A stretch of DNA of 48,158 nucleotides from S144-45 sp015494035 (lineage in GTDB: Bacteria; Pseudomonadota; Gammaproteobacteria; Xanthomonadales; Marinicellaceae). Below, in pieces: positions 24,165 through 32,825 of this stretch (the first letter of the stretch is position 1; every line of letters begins with the position of its first letter). The notes under the pieces are model-generated. The model was not told the DNA's origin. It saw only the letters and a program-made list of their open reading frames with translations, and made no database searches. The stretch lies in assembly GCA_027057345.1 (NCBI GenBank), contig JALUIX010000135.1:1-48158 (forward strand), read 5' to 3'. The translations under genes and the position numbers were made by a program.

Positions 24165-26336
24165 TCAGGGCCGCTTGCGTTCAGCGCGTAGCACTTCCGG
24201 ATACTGGCGCAACTGGCGCAGGATGGCTTCCAGTTCTTTCAGGTTATGGATACTGACCACAAATTCCAGACCGGTGAAATCGCCATCACGATCCACCTGG
24301 CGCACACTTTCGATGTTGGTGCCCATGTCGGCAGTGGCTCCGGCCAGCTTGGCCAATACGCCGGGCTTGTTGATCACGTCCAGCTCCAGTGTGCTGCGAT
24401 AGGCGCCTCGGTTCTGGCGATCCCAGTTGACGGTCACTATGCGCTCGGGGTTTTTCTGCAACTCCTCGATATTGGGGCATTCATTGCGGTGAATAACAAT
24501 GCCCTTGGACGGGCTGAGGTAGCCGACAATGTCGTCACCCGGCACCGGCTGGCAACAGTTGGGGTAGTGAATGATGCTGCCTTCGTCACCGGTAATACTC
24601 AGGGCCTCCTTGGGTGCGTAGTCATTGCCCAGACCCCGTTGTCTGAGCAAGGGCAACAGCTTGCGGGCAATCAGTGAAGGCAGTTGCTCCCCCAGGGCAA
24701 TGGACTTGAGCAGCTCGTTCATGTTGGCAAAGCGGTATTCTTTCAGCACCCGGCGAATGGATCGCTTGTCGAGTTTTTCGAAGGAATAGCCGTAGGTGTC
24801 CAGCGCCCGGTCCAGCATGCGGTGCCCCACCAGAATGGCCTCCTCGTCCCGCACCTGCTTGAGGGCCTGACGGATGGCGGTGCGCGCCTTGCTGGTGGCC
24901 ACTACCTGCAGCCATTCGGTCTTGGGGCGGGCGTGGGGATCGGTTTCAATGCGGACGGTTTGCCCGGTGCGCAGTTTCTGTTTCAGCGAAGCCGGCGCAT
25001 TGTTGATTTCGGCGGCCACCGCATGATTGCCCACATCGGTGTGGATGGCGTAGGCAAAGTCCAGCACGGTGGATTTTTTCGGCAGTTGCACGATGTCGCC
25101 ACGAGGCGTAAAGACGTAGATCTCGTCGGTGATGAGATCGCGCTTCATGTTCTCGTAGAACTCCAGCGAGGAGCCAGTGTCTTTCTGCAGTTTCAGCAGG
25201 TTGTTGAGCCAGTTGCGCGCGGCCATCAGGCGGCTGGAAGTTTCCGCCTCGTCATTTTTATACAACCAGTGCGCGGCCACGCCGTTTTCACACACCAGGT
25301 CCATGCTTTCGGTGCGAATCTGGGCTTCCAGCATCAAACCGTAAGGGCCAGTGACCACCGTATGCAGGCTCTGGTAACCGTTGCTCTTGGGCACAGCAAT
25401 GTAGTCCTTGAAACACTTTTCGTTGGGCGGGTACATGTTGTGCAGCACGCCCAGGGTGACGTAACAATCCTTGACCTCGTCCACGATGATGCGCACCCCA
25501 AAAATGTCGTAAATCTGCTCGAAGGGGCGATTCTTTTCACGCATCTTGCGCCAGATGCTGTAAATGGATTTTTGCCGCCCCAGCAGTTTGGCATCCAGCC
25601 CGGAATGGCGCAGCTCGCGCGCCAGCTTGCGCTTGACGTCATCCATGATGTGTTGTCGCTGGCCGGTGAATTCCCGCACCTTTTCGCTGATTTCGGCAAA
25701 TACGTTGGGGTGCAGGGCTCGGAAAGCGTGGTCTTCCATTTCGTGCTGGACCTGTTTCAGCCCGAGCCGCTCGGCAATGGGCGCAAACACGTCCAAGGTT
25801 TCCCGCGCAATGCGCTTTTTGGCCGATTCGCTCATGGCCTCGATGGTGCGCATGTTGTGCAGCCGGTCGGCCAGTTTGATGAGGATGACGCGAATGTCCT
25901 GTGCCATGGCGAAAAGCATTTTCACAAAGCTTTCGGCCTGGGCTTCCTTCAGGTTGCGGAATTTGAGTTTGTCCAGCTTGGTGACCGCCTCCACCAGCTG
26001 GGTGACGGTTTTACCGAAGTAGCGATCCAGATCGGCTGCGGTGACTTCGGTGTCTTCAATGGTGTCATGCAGCACACCGGCACACAGCGTGGCGATGTCC
26101 ATGTGGTGGTCAGCCAGAATGGCGGCCACTGTCAGGGGGTGCGTGATGTAGGGCTCGCCGGATTTGCGAAACTGGGTTTTGTGTGCATCGGCACCAAAAC
26201 GAAAAGCCGCTTCCAGTCGCTGGCGGTCTTTATCCGAAAGGTAGGATGTTTTGCCTTGCAGGTTTTTCCAGGCGGCTTGCACCGCCGGATGGTCCAGGGT
26301 GCTGGGAGGAGCAAGGCTGTTGCTCACCGCCGGCAC
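24165..26336 (-). CDS. spoT: Bifunctional (p)ppGpp synthetase/hydrolase
   Basis: 723 aa (E. coli SpoT 702). It makes and degrades the alarmone (p)ppGpp. Domain order: HD hydrolase (GVLHDTIEDTEV; VILIKLADRLHNMRT), synthetase (GRQKSIYSIWRKM; IYDIFGVRIIVDE; PKSNGYQSLHTVV), TGS (DEIYVFTPRGDIVQLPKKST), a zinc-finger-like segment (HYPNCCQPVPGD) and C-terminal ACT (LELDVINKPGVLAKL). Both catalytic sets look intact. The best start is GTG 26336; there is no ATG near. rpoZ lies 49 bp upstream, as in E. coli. Confidence 0.94.
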   Translation of the reverse strand: MPAVSNSLAPPSTLDHPAVQAAWKNLQGKTSYLSDKDRQRLEAAFRFGADAHKTQFRKSGEPYITHPLTVAAILADHHMDIATLCAGVLHDTIEDTEVTAADLDRYFGKTVTQLVEAVTKLDKLKFRNLKEAQAESFVKMLFAMAQDIRVILIKLADRLHNMRTIEAMSESAKKRIARETLDVFAPIAERLGLKQVQHEMEDHAFRALHPNVFAEISEKVREFTGQRQHIMDDVKRKLARELRHSGLDAKLLGRQKSIYSIWRKMREKNRPFEQIYDIFGVRIIVDEVKDCYVTLGVLHNMYPPNEKCFKDYIAVPKSNGYQSLHTVVTGPYGLMLEAQIRTESMDLVCENGVAAHWLYKNDEAETSSRLMAARNWLNNLLKLQKDTGSSLEFYENMKRDLITDEIYVFTPRGDIVQLPKKSTVLDFAYAIHTDVGNHAVAAEINNAPASLKQKLRTGQTVRIETDPHARPKTEWLQVVATSKARTAIRQALKQVRDEEAILVGHRMLDRALDTYGYSFEKLDKRSIRRVLKEYRFANMNELLKSIALGEQLPSLIARKLLPLLRQRGLGNDYAPKEALSITGDEGSIIHYPNCCQPVPGDDIVGYLSPSKGIVIHRNECPNIEELQKNPERIVTVNWDRQNRGAYRSTLELDVINKPGVLAKLAGATADMGTNIESVRQVDRDGDFTGLEFVVSIHNLKELEAILRQLRQYPEVLRAERKRP

Positions 26337-26385
26337 CCGGCTGGCCGGTCAGTCGCCAAATAAAGGGCTGGACTGACCGCTGATC

Positions 26386-26688
26386 TCATAAGGGGATGGG
26401 CATTTCCAGGTCGTCCTGCTCCTGCTGGCGCTGGTTTTCCGCCACCGCATTCCAGGCTGCCAGTTCTTCCTGACGCTTTTGTTCGGCTTCCATTTCCGCC
26501 ACCACTTCGGGAGTAATCACGCCTTCGGCGATTTCGCGCAAGGCCAGTACAGTGGGCTTGTCGTTCTCTTCTTCCACCAGTGGTTCCTGACCATTGGCGA
26601 TCAAGCGCGCGCGTTTGGCGGCCAGCAGAACCAGTTCAAAGCGGTTATTGATTTTTTCCAGACAATCTTCAACGGTAACTCGTGCCAT
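26386..26688 (-). CDS. rpoZ: RNA polymerase omega subunit
   Basis: 100 aa. Omega helps fold the beta' subunit and forms part of a ppGpp-binding site. The N-terminus is diagnostic (MARVTVEDCLEKINNRFELVLLAAKRARLI), followed by KPTVLALREIAEGVIT. The C-terminus is Gln/Glu-rich. spoT follows at 49 bp. gmk, which usually precedes rpoZ, is absent here; the hutF gene lies upstream instead. Confidence 0.96.
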   Translation of the reverse strand: MARVTVEDCLEKINNRFELVLLAAKRARLIANGQEPLVEEENDKPTVLALREIAEGVITPEVVAEMEAEQKRQEELAAWNAVAENQRQQEQDDLEMPIPL

Positions 26689-26712
26689 GATTTCTTCCTG
26701 ATAATTCGGGCA

Positions 26713-26755
26713 GCCTCACCGTGAGGCCGCGACTCGCAAGGGACCGAGCATTTTA
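26713..26755 (-). promoter_or_regulatory. Candidate rpoZ promoter -10 and leader hairpin
   Basis: On the minus strand TAAAAT (26750-26755) is a plausible -10 about 60 bp upstream of rpoZ. The leader carries a compact hairpin, GCCTCAC/GTGAGGC (26713-26727). No good -35 is evident. Confidence 0.3.
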
Positions 26756-26825
26756 CCAAAAAATGCCGCCCTTGGGTGATTTGCCGCCGCTCATGTGGGC
26801 AGAAAACCGGCAATTACGGGTCAAT

Positions 26826-28208
26826 TCAGATCAAATGGCGTTTTTTCAACGACACCAGCGCGGTCAGACCTTGCTGGCGATACGTTTCGGCCTCCAACGG
26901 CTCACCTGCCACCGCCACGCACTCACCGGCCAGCCAGACCCGTTTGACGGCCTCCGGCGCGGCAAACACAAAGCGGTCCAGCCGCTGCGCTTCGCGCGCC
27001 TGATTCAGCAGCGGATGTGCCTCGTCCAGCTCCAGCCAGTTGGCCACCTGCTCCAAGGCGCCTTCGGCAGGCACTTGGCCGGTGGTCGATTGCCAACCGC
27101 CGCGCGTGGCCGCCTGCCACAGGCTACCGCCGGCATGAATGTCTCTGGTCGGTCGAATGTCATGCTCACCGCCGGCGATCACGCGCCGTTGGTGCAGCAG
27201 TCGCTGGCCGTATTCCAGCCACTGGCATTCGCGTGCCGGGTTTAGCTCCACGTTACTGTCGCTGCCGATAGCATAGCGGCCACCGGCGGCCTGATAATCA
27301 GCCAGGGGAAAGACACCATCGCCCAGGTTGGCCTCGGTGCTCGGGCACAACACGGCCACCGCCTGGCTTTGGGCCAGTGCGTGGGTTTCTGCTCGCGTCA
27401 TGTGGGTGGCATGGACCAAATTCCAACGCGCAGAAAGCTCGAAATGGTTCAGCAGCCACTCCACCGGACGCTGCCCCAAAACGCGCTGGCTTTGCTCTAC
27501 CTCGGCGGGTTGTTCGGCCACGTGAATGTGCACCGGCCAGTCAGCCGGCGCGGCCTGAAGCACCTGCTGCATGTCTTGCCCACTGACCGCGCGCAGGCTG
27601 TGAAAGCACAGGCCCAGACGCTGCCCAGGCCGCAGTCGACTGCCCAGCTCATCCAACAAATGCAGGTATTCAGCCACTGACNNNNNNNNNNGCTCTAGCG
27701 CATCGGCCTCAAAACCTGAACGCCGGTAAAGCACCGGCAGCAGCGTCATGCCCATGCCGACGGCATCGGCCGCAGCCAGAACCGCCTCAGCCATGGCGGT
27801 GGTGTTGCCCCCATCGGCACCGCTGCGATGCAGGTAATGAAACTCACACACGCTGGCATAGCCTTTAGCCTGCATCTCGGCATAGGTCCAGCAGGCCAAG
27901 TCGTACATCTCATCGGGGGAAATACCATTGGCCAGGGCATACATGCGCTCGCGCCAGCTCCAGAAGTCATCGTGATCGCCGCTGCGGAACTCCACTTGCC
28001 CGGCCATGGCGCGCTGGAACACGTGGCAATGGGCGTTGGGCATGGCCGGAATCAGCCAGCTGGTGCGTATATCGCCTTCCCGGGCCGGTACGTCAACCTG
28101 CACCTGCGTCAGGCAACCGCGGGCGTCAACGCCAAGCCGGGCATTGGGCAGCCAATGACCGTCAACCAGTATGGCTTTGGCGTGAAAAGTGCGAGGGGAA
28201 TTGTTCAT
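26826..28208 (-). CDS. hutF: Formimidoylglutamate deiminase (contains assembly gap)
   Basis: About 460 aa. HutF converts N-formimidoyl-L-glutamate to N-formyl-L-glutamate and ammonia in the five-step histidine degradation route. It has the amidohydrolase fold: NAHCHVFQRAMAG carries the first metal-binding His pair, then SFRSGDHDDFWSWRERMY-like sequence, LCFHSLRAVSGQDM, HIHVAEQPAEVEQ, and VLCPSTEANLGDGVFPL. Ten Ns at 27682-27691 interrupt it. It is divergent from hutI with 69 bp between. I chose ATG 28208; the Shine-Dalgarno is weak. Confidence 0.9.
   Translation of the reverse strand: MNNSPRTFHAKAILVDGHWLPNARLGVDARGCLTQVQVDVPAREGDIRTSWLIPAMPNAHCHVFQRAMAGQVEFRSGDHDDFWSWRERMYALANGISPDEMYDLACWTYAEMQAKGYASVCEFHYLHRSGADGGNTTAMAEAVLAAADAVGMGMTLLPVLYRRSGFEADALEXXXXSVAEYLHLLDELGSRLRPGQRLGLCFHSLRAVSGQDMQQVLQAAPADWPVHIHVAEQPAEVEQSQRVLGQRPVEWLLNHFELSARWNLVHATHMTRAETHALAQSQAVAVLCPSTEANLGDGVFPLADYQAAGGRYAIGSDSNVELNPARECQWLEYGQRLLHQRRVIAGGEHDIRPTRDIHAGGSLWQAATRGGWQSTTGQVPAEGALEQVANWLELDEAHPLLNQAREAQRLDRFVFAAPEAVKRVWLAGECVAVAGEPLEAETYRQQGLTALVSLKKRHLI
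27682..27691. other. Assembly gap (10 N) inside hutF
   Basis: Ten Ns after the YRRSGFEADALE segment. In HutF proteins I expect a GQRRF-type stretch here, so more sequence than ten bases may be missing. Confidence 0.9.
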
Positions 28209-28277
28209 GGGCGGGGGCTGGTGTCCGGGCTGGGCATGGCCTATCATTATACGTTGTCCCCACCTCCTGTGAGAACC

Positions 28278-29464
28278 ATGCCTTCAGCTTCTCCTGCACG
28301 CCTTTTGCTGACAAATGCCACCGTGGCCAGTTTTCAGGACACCGGCCAGGCCTATGGCCTGATGACGGATGCAGCCATCGCCATCGCCGACGGAAGAATC
28401 ACCTGGGTTGGTCCGGCAGCGCACTTGCCACCGGACTGGAAAACCGATTCGCCGAACCTTCGCATTCAGGACCTGGGCGGCCGGCTTGTCACCCCGGGAC
28501 TCATTGACTGCCACACGCACCTGGTGTTTGCCGGTGACCGCTCAGCCGAGTTTGAAAAGCGCCTGCTAGGCGTCAGCTATCCCGATATTGCCGCCGCCGG
28601 TGGTGGTATTCTTGCCACGGTGCGTGCCACCCGAAAAGCCAGCAAAGAACAACTTTATGAGCTGGCGGCAGAACGTCTGCAGGACATGATGGCCGAGGGC
28701 GTGACCGGGGTTGAAATCAAGTCCGGCTACGGCCTGGACGAGGACACTGAAATCAAAATGCTGCGCGTGGCGCGTCGACTGGGAAAAAACATTCCAGTGC
28801 GCATCAGCACCACCTTTCTTGGTGCGCACGCCCTGCCGCCGGAATTTGCCAATGACCGCAGCGCTTATGTGGACTGGCTGTGCCAGCGCATGATTCCGCG
28901 CATTGCCGAGGAAACACTGGCCGATGCGGTGGATGCCTATTGCGAACACATCGGTTTTACGCCCACAGAAACGCGGCAGGTGTTTGATGCCGCCGTGCGT
29001 CACGACCTGCCAGTGAAGTTGCACGCCGATCAGCTCAGTGACCTGGGNNNNNNNNNNTTTCTCCCAGGCTATAAAATGCATAGGGCAGCGTGGCGGTGCT
29101 GCTGCCCTATGCATTTTATAGCCTGGGAGAAACACGCAAACCGCCCGTTGCAGCCTTTCGCCAGCACCAGGTGCCCATGGCCGTGGCCACGGATTGCAAC
29201 CCGGGCACGGCACCCACCACTTCCCTGCTCACCTGCCTCAACATGGCCTGCGTGCAATTTGGCCTGACCACCGAAGAGGCACTGGCCGGAGCCACCTGCC
29301 ACGCGGCCAGGGCCCTGGGCTGGGAGGCAGACAACGGCCAGATAAGCCGCGGCATGCGGGCGGATCTGGCGGTCTGGGACGTGGCCCACCCGGCGCAACT
29401 GCTTTACTGGCGGGGTTCCAGCCCCTTGCATGCGCGCGTGTTTGACGGCCACTGGCTGGGCTGA
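28278..29464 (+). CDS. hutI: Imidazolonepropionase (interrupted by assembly gap)
   Basis: HutI opens the ring of 4-imidazolone-5-propionate to N-formimidoyl-L-glutamate, the substrate of HutF. Amidohydrolase motifs: PGLIDCHTHLVFAGDR, GVEIKSGYGLD, VKLHADQLSDLG, then after the gap VAVLLPYAFYSLGET and ATDCNPGTAPTTSLL. Ten Ns (29048-29057) and an adjoining fold-back (29058-29089) replace about 30 residues that normally lie between LSDLGG and VAVLLP, and the frame differs on the two sides. I read this as one intact gene damaged in assembly, not a pseudogene. hutF is divergent; hutU and hutH are not in the window. Confidence 0.9.
29048..29057. other. Assembly gap (10 N) inside hutI
   Basis: Ten Ns directly followed by a fold-back sequence. 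By comparison with HutI proteins, roughly 90 bases of coding sequence are missing here. Confidence 0.95.
29058..29132. repeat. 32-bp perfect inverted repeat beside the hutI gap, probable assembly artefact
   Basis: The arm 29058-29089 is the exact reverse complement of 29101-29132, with an 11-base loop. The right arm plus loop encodes normal HutI sequence (VAVLLPYAFYSLGET); the left arm does not fit the protein and touches the gap. This is what a fold-back at a contig end produces. Confidence 0.85.
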
Positions 29465-29491
29465 ACATGGCGTATTTATGATGTCGAGTTA

Positions 29492-29651
29492 AGGAAGCTC
29501 TGACTGAATCTGGACAAAGCAGATTAGGCCTGAAATGTTCGAGAACAAGGCGAAGTTCGCAGCCAATAGCGAGCTATTGGCAAGGACTTCAACGCCGTTA
29601 TCGGACATTTCAGGTGTGAGAAGCGAGTTCACGATTCGATCAGCGCTTCCT
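29492..29651 (+). repeat. Palindromic interspersed element, family B, copy B3
   Basis: 160-bp copy, ends AGGAAGCTC / GCGCTTCCT, apex AATAGCGAGCTATT, TA on both sides. It fills most of the space between convergent hutI and the RND pump gene. Confidence 0.9.
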
Positions 29652-29666
29652 TAATGGTGTAGCGGC

Positions 29667-32600
29667 TCAGAAATCCGGCTCGGCCGATTGTTCCAGCCGC
29701 TGCAGCTCTCGGTCGATTTCGTCTTCATTCACCACTTCGCCTTTCCAGCGCGCCAGCATCACGTACAGCACCGGAATCAGCAGCAAAGTGATGACGGTGG
29801 CAAACAGGATGCCGAAGGCCAGCGAAATGGCCATGGGAATAATCACTTGCGCCTGCAGGGATTTTTCCATCAGGATGGGCACCAGGCCCACGAAGGTGGT
29901 CAGAGAGGTGAGCAAAATGGCGCGAAACCGTTGCTTGCCGGCATTCAGCACGGCATGAATCACGTTGTCACCGGCAGCGCGGGCCTTGTTGACAAAATCC
30001 ACCATCACCAGCGAATCGTTAACCACCACCCCGGCCAGGGCGATGACACCAAAAATTGACATCATGCTGAAGGTCTGGCCGGTGAGCAAATGCCCGACGA
30101 TGGCGCCCACAATCCCGAAAGGAATCACCGACATGATCAGCAGTGGCTGGGCATAGGACTTGAGGGGAATCGCCATCAGCAGATAAATCAGCAGCAAGGC
30201 CAGGGCAAAGCCTTTCATCAGTCCAATCATCAGGTTTTGCAATTCCTTGCTGATTCCGTCCAGCCCCAGCTTGACCGTGCGGTGTTGTGCCAGCAACTGG
30301 GGGATGTAGCTGCTTTGCAGCTCGTTGATGATGGCCTGCGGGTCGGCCTGGGCAATGTCCACGTCGGCGGTGATGCGTACCGCGCGTTTGCGATCCACGC
30401 GCTCGATGTCGTCACTGGCTTCGGTGAGCTGAACATCGGCCACCTGCGACAAGGGCACGCGCGCGCCCTGCGGTGAACGCACCCGCAATCCCATCAGTGT
30501 GGCCACGGTTTCGCGCTCGTTGCGCGGCAGGCGCAGCATGACCTTGACCTCGTCGTCATCGCGCTGAATGCGCTGCACTTCTTCGCCATAAAACGCCTGC
30601 CGCACCTGACTGGCCAGGTCGCGCTGGGTCAGGCCCAGGTTACGGCCCAGTGGTTTCAATTTCAGCTGGATTTCCAGCTTGCCGGATTCCAGCGAGCTTT
30701 GCACATCGGAAACCCCGTCGTAAGCCCGCAGTTTTTTCATGATGGCCTCGGCCACCTGGCGCAGTTCGTCCAGATTATCGCCCACCAGCTTGAAATTGAT
30801 GTCCGGCCCCTGGCCCGGGCCGGTGGCCCCACCAATGGTCAAATGCGCCACACCGGGAATCTCGCCAACTTTTTCTTTCCACAGCCGCACCACTTCGTTG
30901 CCCTTGATGACGGCGTTTTCATCCTTGACCAGTTCGGCCACCATTTGACCTTCTGTCTGGCTGCGGGTGAAGGCAAACAGGTGCTTAAGTACCGCGCCTG
31001 TTTCCTTGCCGACTTTCTGGCTGTATTCGCGGTCGATGTCCAGCAGCGCGTTTTTGACCCGTTCGATGGCCTTGAGGGTTTTCTCCTCGGGCGTGCCTTC
31101 CACCATTTTAATGTCGGCCTGGATAAAGTCAGCGGCAAAATCCGGCATCATCACAAAGCGCACCAGACCGCTTTGCACCAATCCGATGGAGAGGACAAAA
31201 ATGGCCACAAAAACGGTCAGGGTCAGGCCCGGCCGGCGGATGGCGCGGCGCAAGGTCGGCAGGTAACGGCGATTGACAAACCGCTCCAGCAGCTGGTTAA
31301 CCCGCCGCTGCACACGCAGCAATCGGCCCGGTTTGTCGGTGCCCACGTCACTGAGTTTCATGTGCGCCAGGTGGGCCGGCAGGATAAACTTGGATTCAAT
31401 CAGCGAAAACACCAGCGCCAGAATCACCACCCAGCCGATGGCCTCGAAAAACGAGCCGAAGATGGTGCCCACAAACAGCATCGGCGCAAAGGCGGCGATG
31501 GTGGTGAGCACGCCGAATGTGGCTGGCATGGCCACTTTTTGTGCCCCGCGCACGACGTTTTCCAGCGAGTGGCCGTGTTTCTGGATTTCAGAATAGGCGC
31601 TTTCGGCAATGACAATGGCATCGTCCACCACGATGCCCAGCACCAGAATGAAACCAAACAGGCTCAGCATGTTGATGGAAATATCCAGCCACGGCATCAT
31701 CATGAACACGCCCAGGAAGGCCACCGGCAACCCGACCATGACCCAAAAGGCCACTTTCAGGCGCAAAAACAACGTCAGGATCAACAGCACCAGCACCGCA
31801 CCCTGTATCATGTTGCGCGTCATCATGTTGAGCCGCCCACGCACGTAGTGGGAAATATCGCCCCAGGTGTCCACGCGCACGTTGGCCGGCAGGCGCGTGT
31901 TGAGTTCGCGCACGTAGCGATTCACGTCGTCGGAAATGGCCAGCACGTCCTCGTCACCCACCGAATTGACCCGCACCGACATGGTGGGCTTGCCGTCAAA
32001 TTCCGAATAGCCTGTACGCTCTTCGAAACCGTCTTTGATAACGGCAATGTCCTTGAGTGTTACGCGGCTGCCATCAGGCAGGCTGCGGATCACAATATCG
32101 GCAAACTGGCCGCCGTAGTAGGCCTGATTGGTAGCACGCAGCAGGATATCGCCCTGCTTGCTTTTGACCGCGCCGCCGGGCAAGTCCAGTGACGAAGCCC
32201 GGATTGCCTGGGTCACTTCATCGAAACTCAGGCCGTATTCGCGCAGGGTCTGTTCGGGAATTTCAATGGCGATTTCGTAAGCGCGCGCGCCCACCACGTC
32301 GGCTGAGGAAACGTGCGGCAGGCTGATGATTTCATCGCGCACTTCCTTGGCCAGGTCCAGCAGGCCTTTTTCGCTCAGGTCACCGTGCACTGCCAGCCAC
32401 ATAACCGGCTGGGAAATGCGCACCTTGCTAATGCGCGGTTTTTCCACATCGCGCGGAAAGGAGTTAATGGCGTCAATGCGGTTTTTGACTTCGTCCTTGA
32501 CCTCGTCCACGTCATAATCGCTGTTGACTTCCACCTGCAGGGTACCCACACTCTGGCGCGCGAAACAGGTGATTTTGTCCACGCCTTCGGTGCCGGTGAC

Positions 32601-32825
32601 GGCTTCTTCCATTTTCTGGCAAACGCCTTTTTCCACTTCCTGTGGCGCCGCGCCCGGGTAGACGGCCGTGGCGGTAATCACGTTGACTTCGGTGGAAGGA
32701 AACATCTCCTTACGGATCGTCAGGGCCGAATACAGGCCCAGCACGATAATCACCACCATCAGCAAATTGGCCGCCACTGGATTGTTGGCAAACCAGTAGA
32801 TGATGCCCGTGCGCCAGTTTCTCAT
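29667..32825 (-). CDS. RND-family efflux transporter, inner-membrane pump subunit
   Basis: 1052 aa, typical of AcrB-like pumps. The N-terminus begins with the first membrane helix (NPVAANLLMVVIIVLGLYSAL), followed by the periplasmic porter domain. The proton-relay Asp pair in TM4 is present (LGIVVDDAIVIAES). The second half repeats the layout (LMAIPLKSYAQPLLIMSVIPFGIVGAIVGH; GVVVNDSLVMVDFVN). RND pumps expel drugs, lipids or other hydrophobic compounds using the proton gradient through a tripartite channel. The start overlaps the adaptor stop (ATGA), so they are coupled. No outer-membrane TolC-type gene is present. Substrate unknown. Confidence 0.93.
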   Translation of the reverse strand: MRNWRTGIIYWFANNPVAANLLMVVIIVLGLYSALTIRKEMFPSTEVNVITATAVYPGAAPQEVEKGVCQKMEEAVTGTEGVDKITCFARQSVGTLQVEVNSDYDVDEVKDEVKNRIDAINSFPRDVEKPRISKVRISQPVMWLAVHGDLSEKGLLDLAKEVRDEIISLPHVSSADVVGARAYEIAIEIPEQTLREYGLSFDEVTQAIRASSLDLPGGAVKSKQGDILLRATNQAYYGGQFADIVIRSLPDGSRVTLKDIAVIKDGFEERTGYSEFDGKPTMSVRVNSVGDEDVLAISDDVNRYVRELNTRLPANVRVDTWGDISHYVRGRLNMMTRNMIQGAVLVLLILTLFLRLKVAFWVMVGLPVAFLGVFMMMPWLDISINMLSLFGFILVLGIVVDDAIVIAESAYSEIQKHGHSLENVVRGAQKVAMPATFGVLTTIAAFAPMLFVGTIFGSFFEAIGWVVILALVFSLIESKFILPAHLAHMKLSDVGTDKPGRLLRVQRRVNQLLERFVNRRYLPTLRRAIRRPGLTLTVFVAIFVLSIGLVQSGLVRFVMMPDFAADFIQADIKMVEGTPEEKTLKAIERVKNALLDIDREYSQKVGKETGAVLKHLFAFTRSQTEGQMVAELVKDENAVIKGNEVVRLWKEKVGEIPGVAHLTIGGATGPGQGPDINFKLVGDNLDELRQVAEAIMKKLRAYDGVSDVQSSLESGKLEIQLKLKPLGRNLGLTQRDLASQVRQAFYGEEVQRIQRDDDEVKVMLRLPRNERETVATLMGLRVRSPQGARVPLSQVADVQLTEASDDIERVDRKRAVRITADVDIAQADPQAIINELQSSYIPQLLAQHRTVKLGLDGISKELQNLMIGLMKGFALALLLIYLLMAIPLKSYAQPLLIMSVIPFGIVGAIVGHLLTGQTFSMMSIFGVIALAGVVVNDSLVMVDFVNKARAAGDNVIHAVLNAGKQRFRAILLTSLTTFVGLVPILMEKSLQAQVIIPMAISLAFGILFATVITLLLIPVLYVMLARWKGEVVNEDEIDRELQRLEQSAEPDF

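Noticed and set aside
28209..28277. A HutC-type operator between hutF and hutI
   Set aside because: The 69-bp spacer has an AT-rich piece (CATTATACGTTGTC) but no clear TGTATATACA-like palindrome, so I could not support it.
30699..32192. A 497-codon frame opposite the RND pump gene
   Set aside because: Shadow of a certain gene; His/Gln-rich composition typical of antisense reading in GC-rich genes. The same holds for 24684-26363 opposite spoT and 22511-23560 opposite recG.
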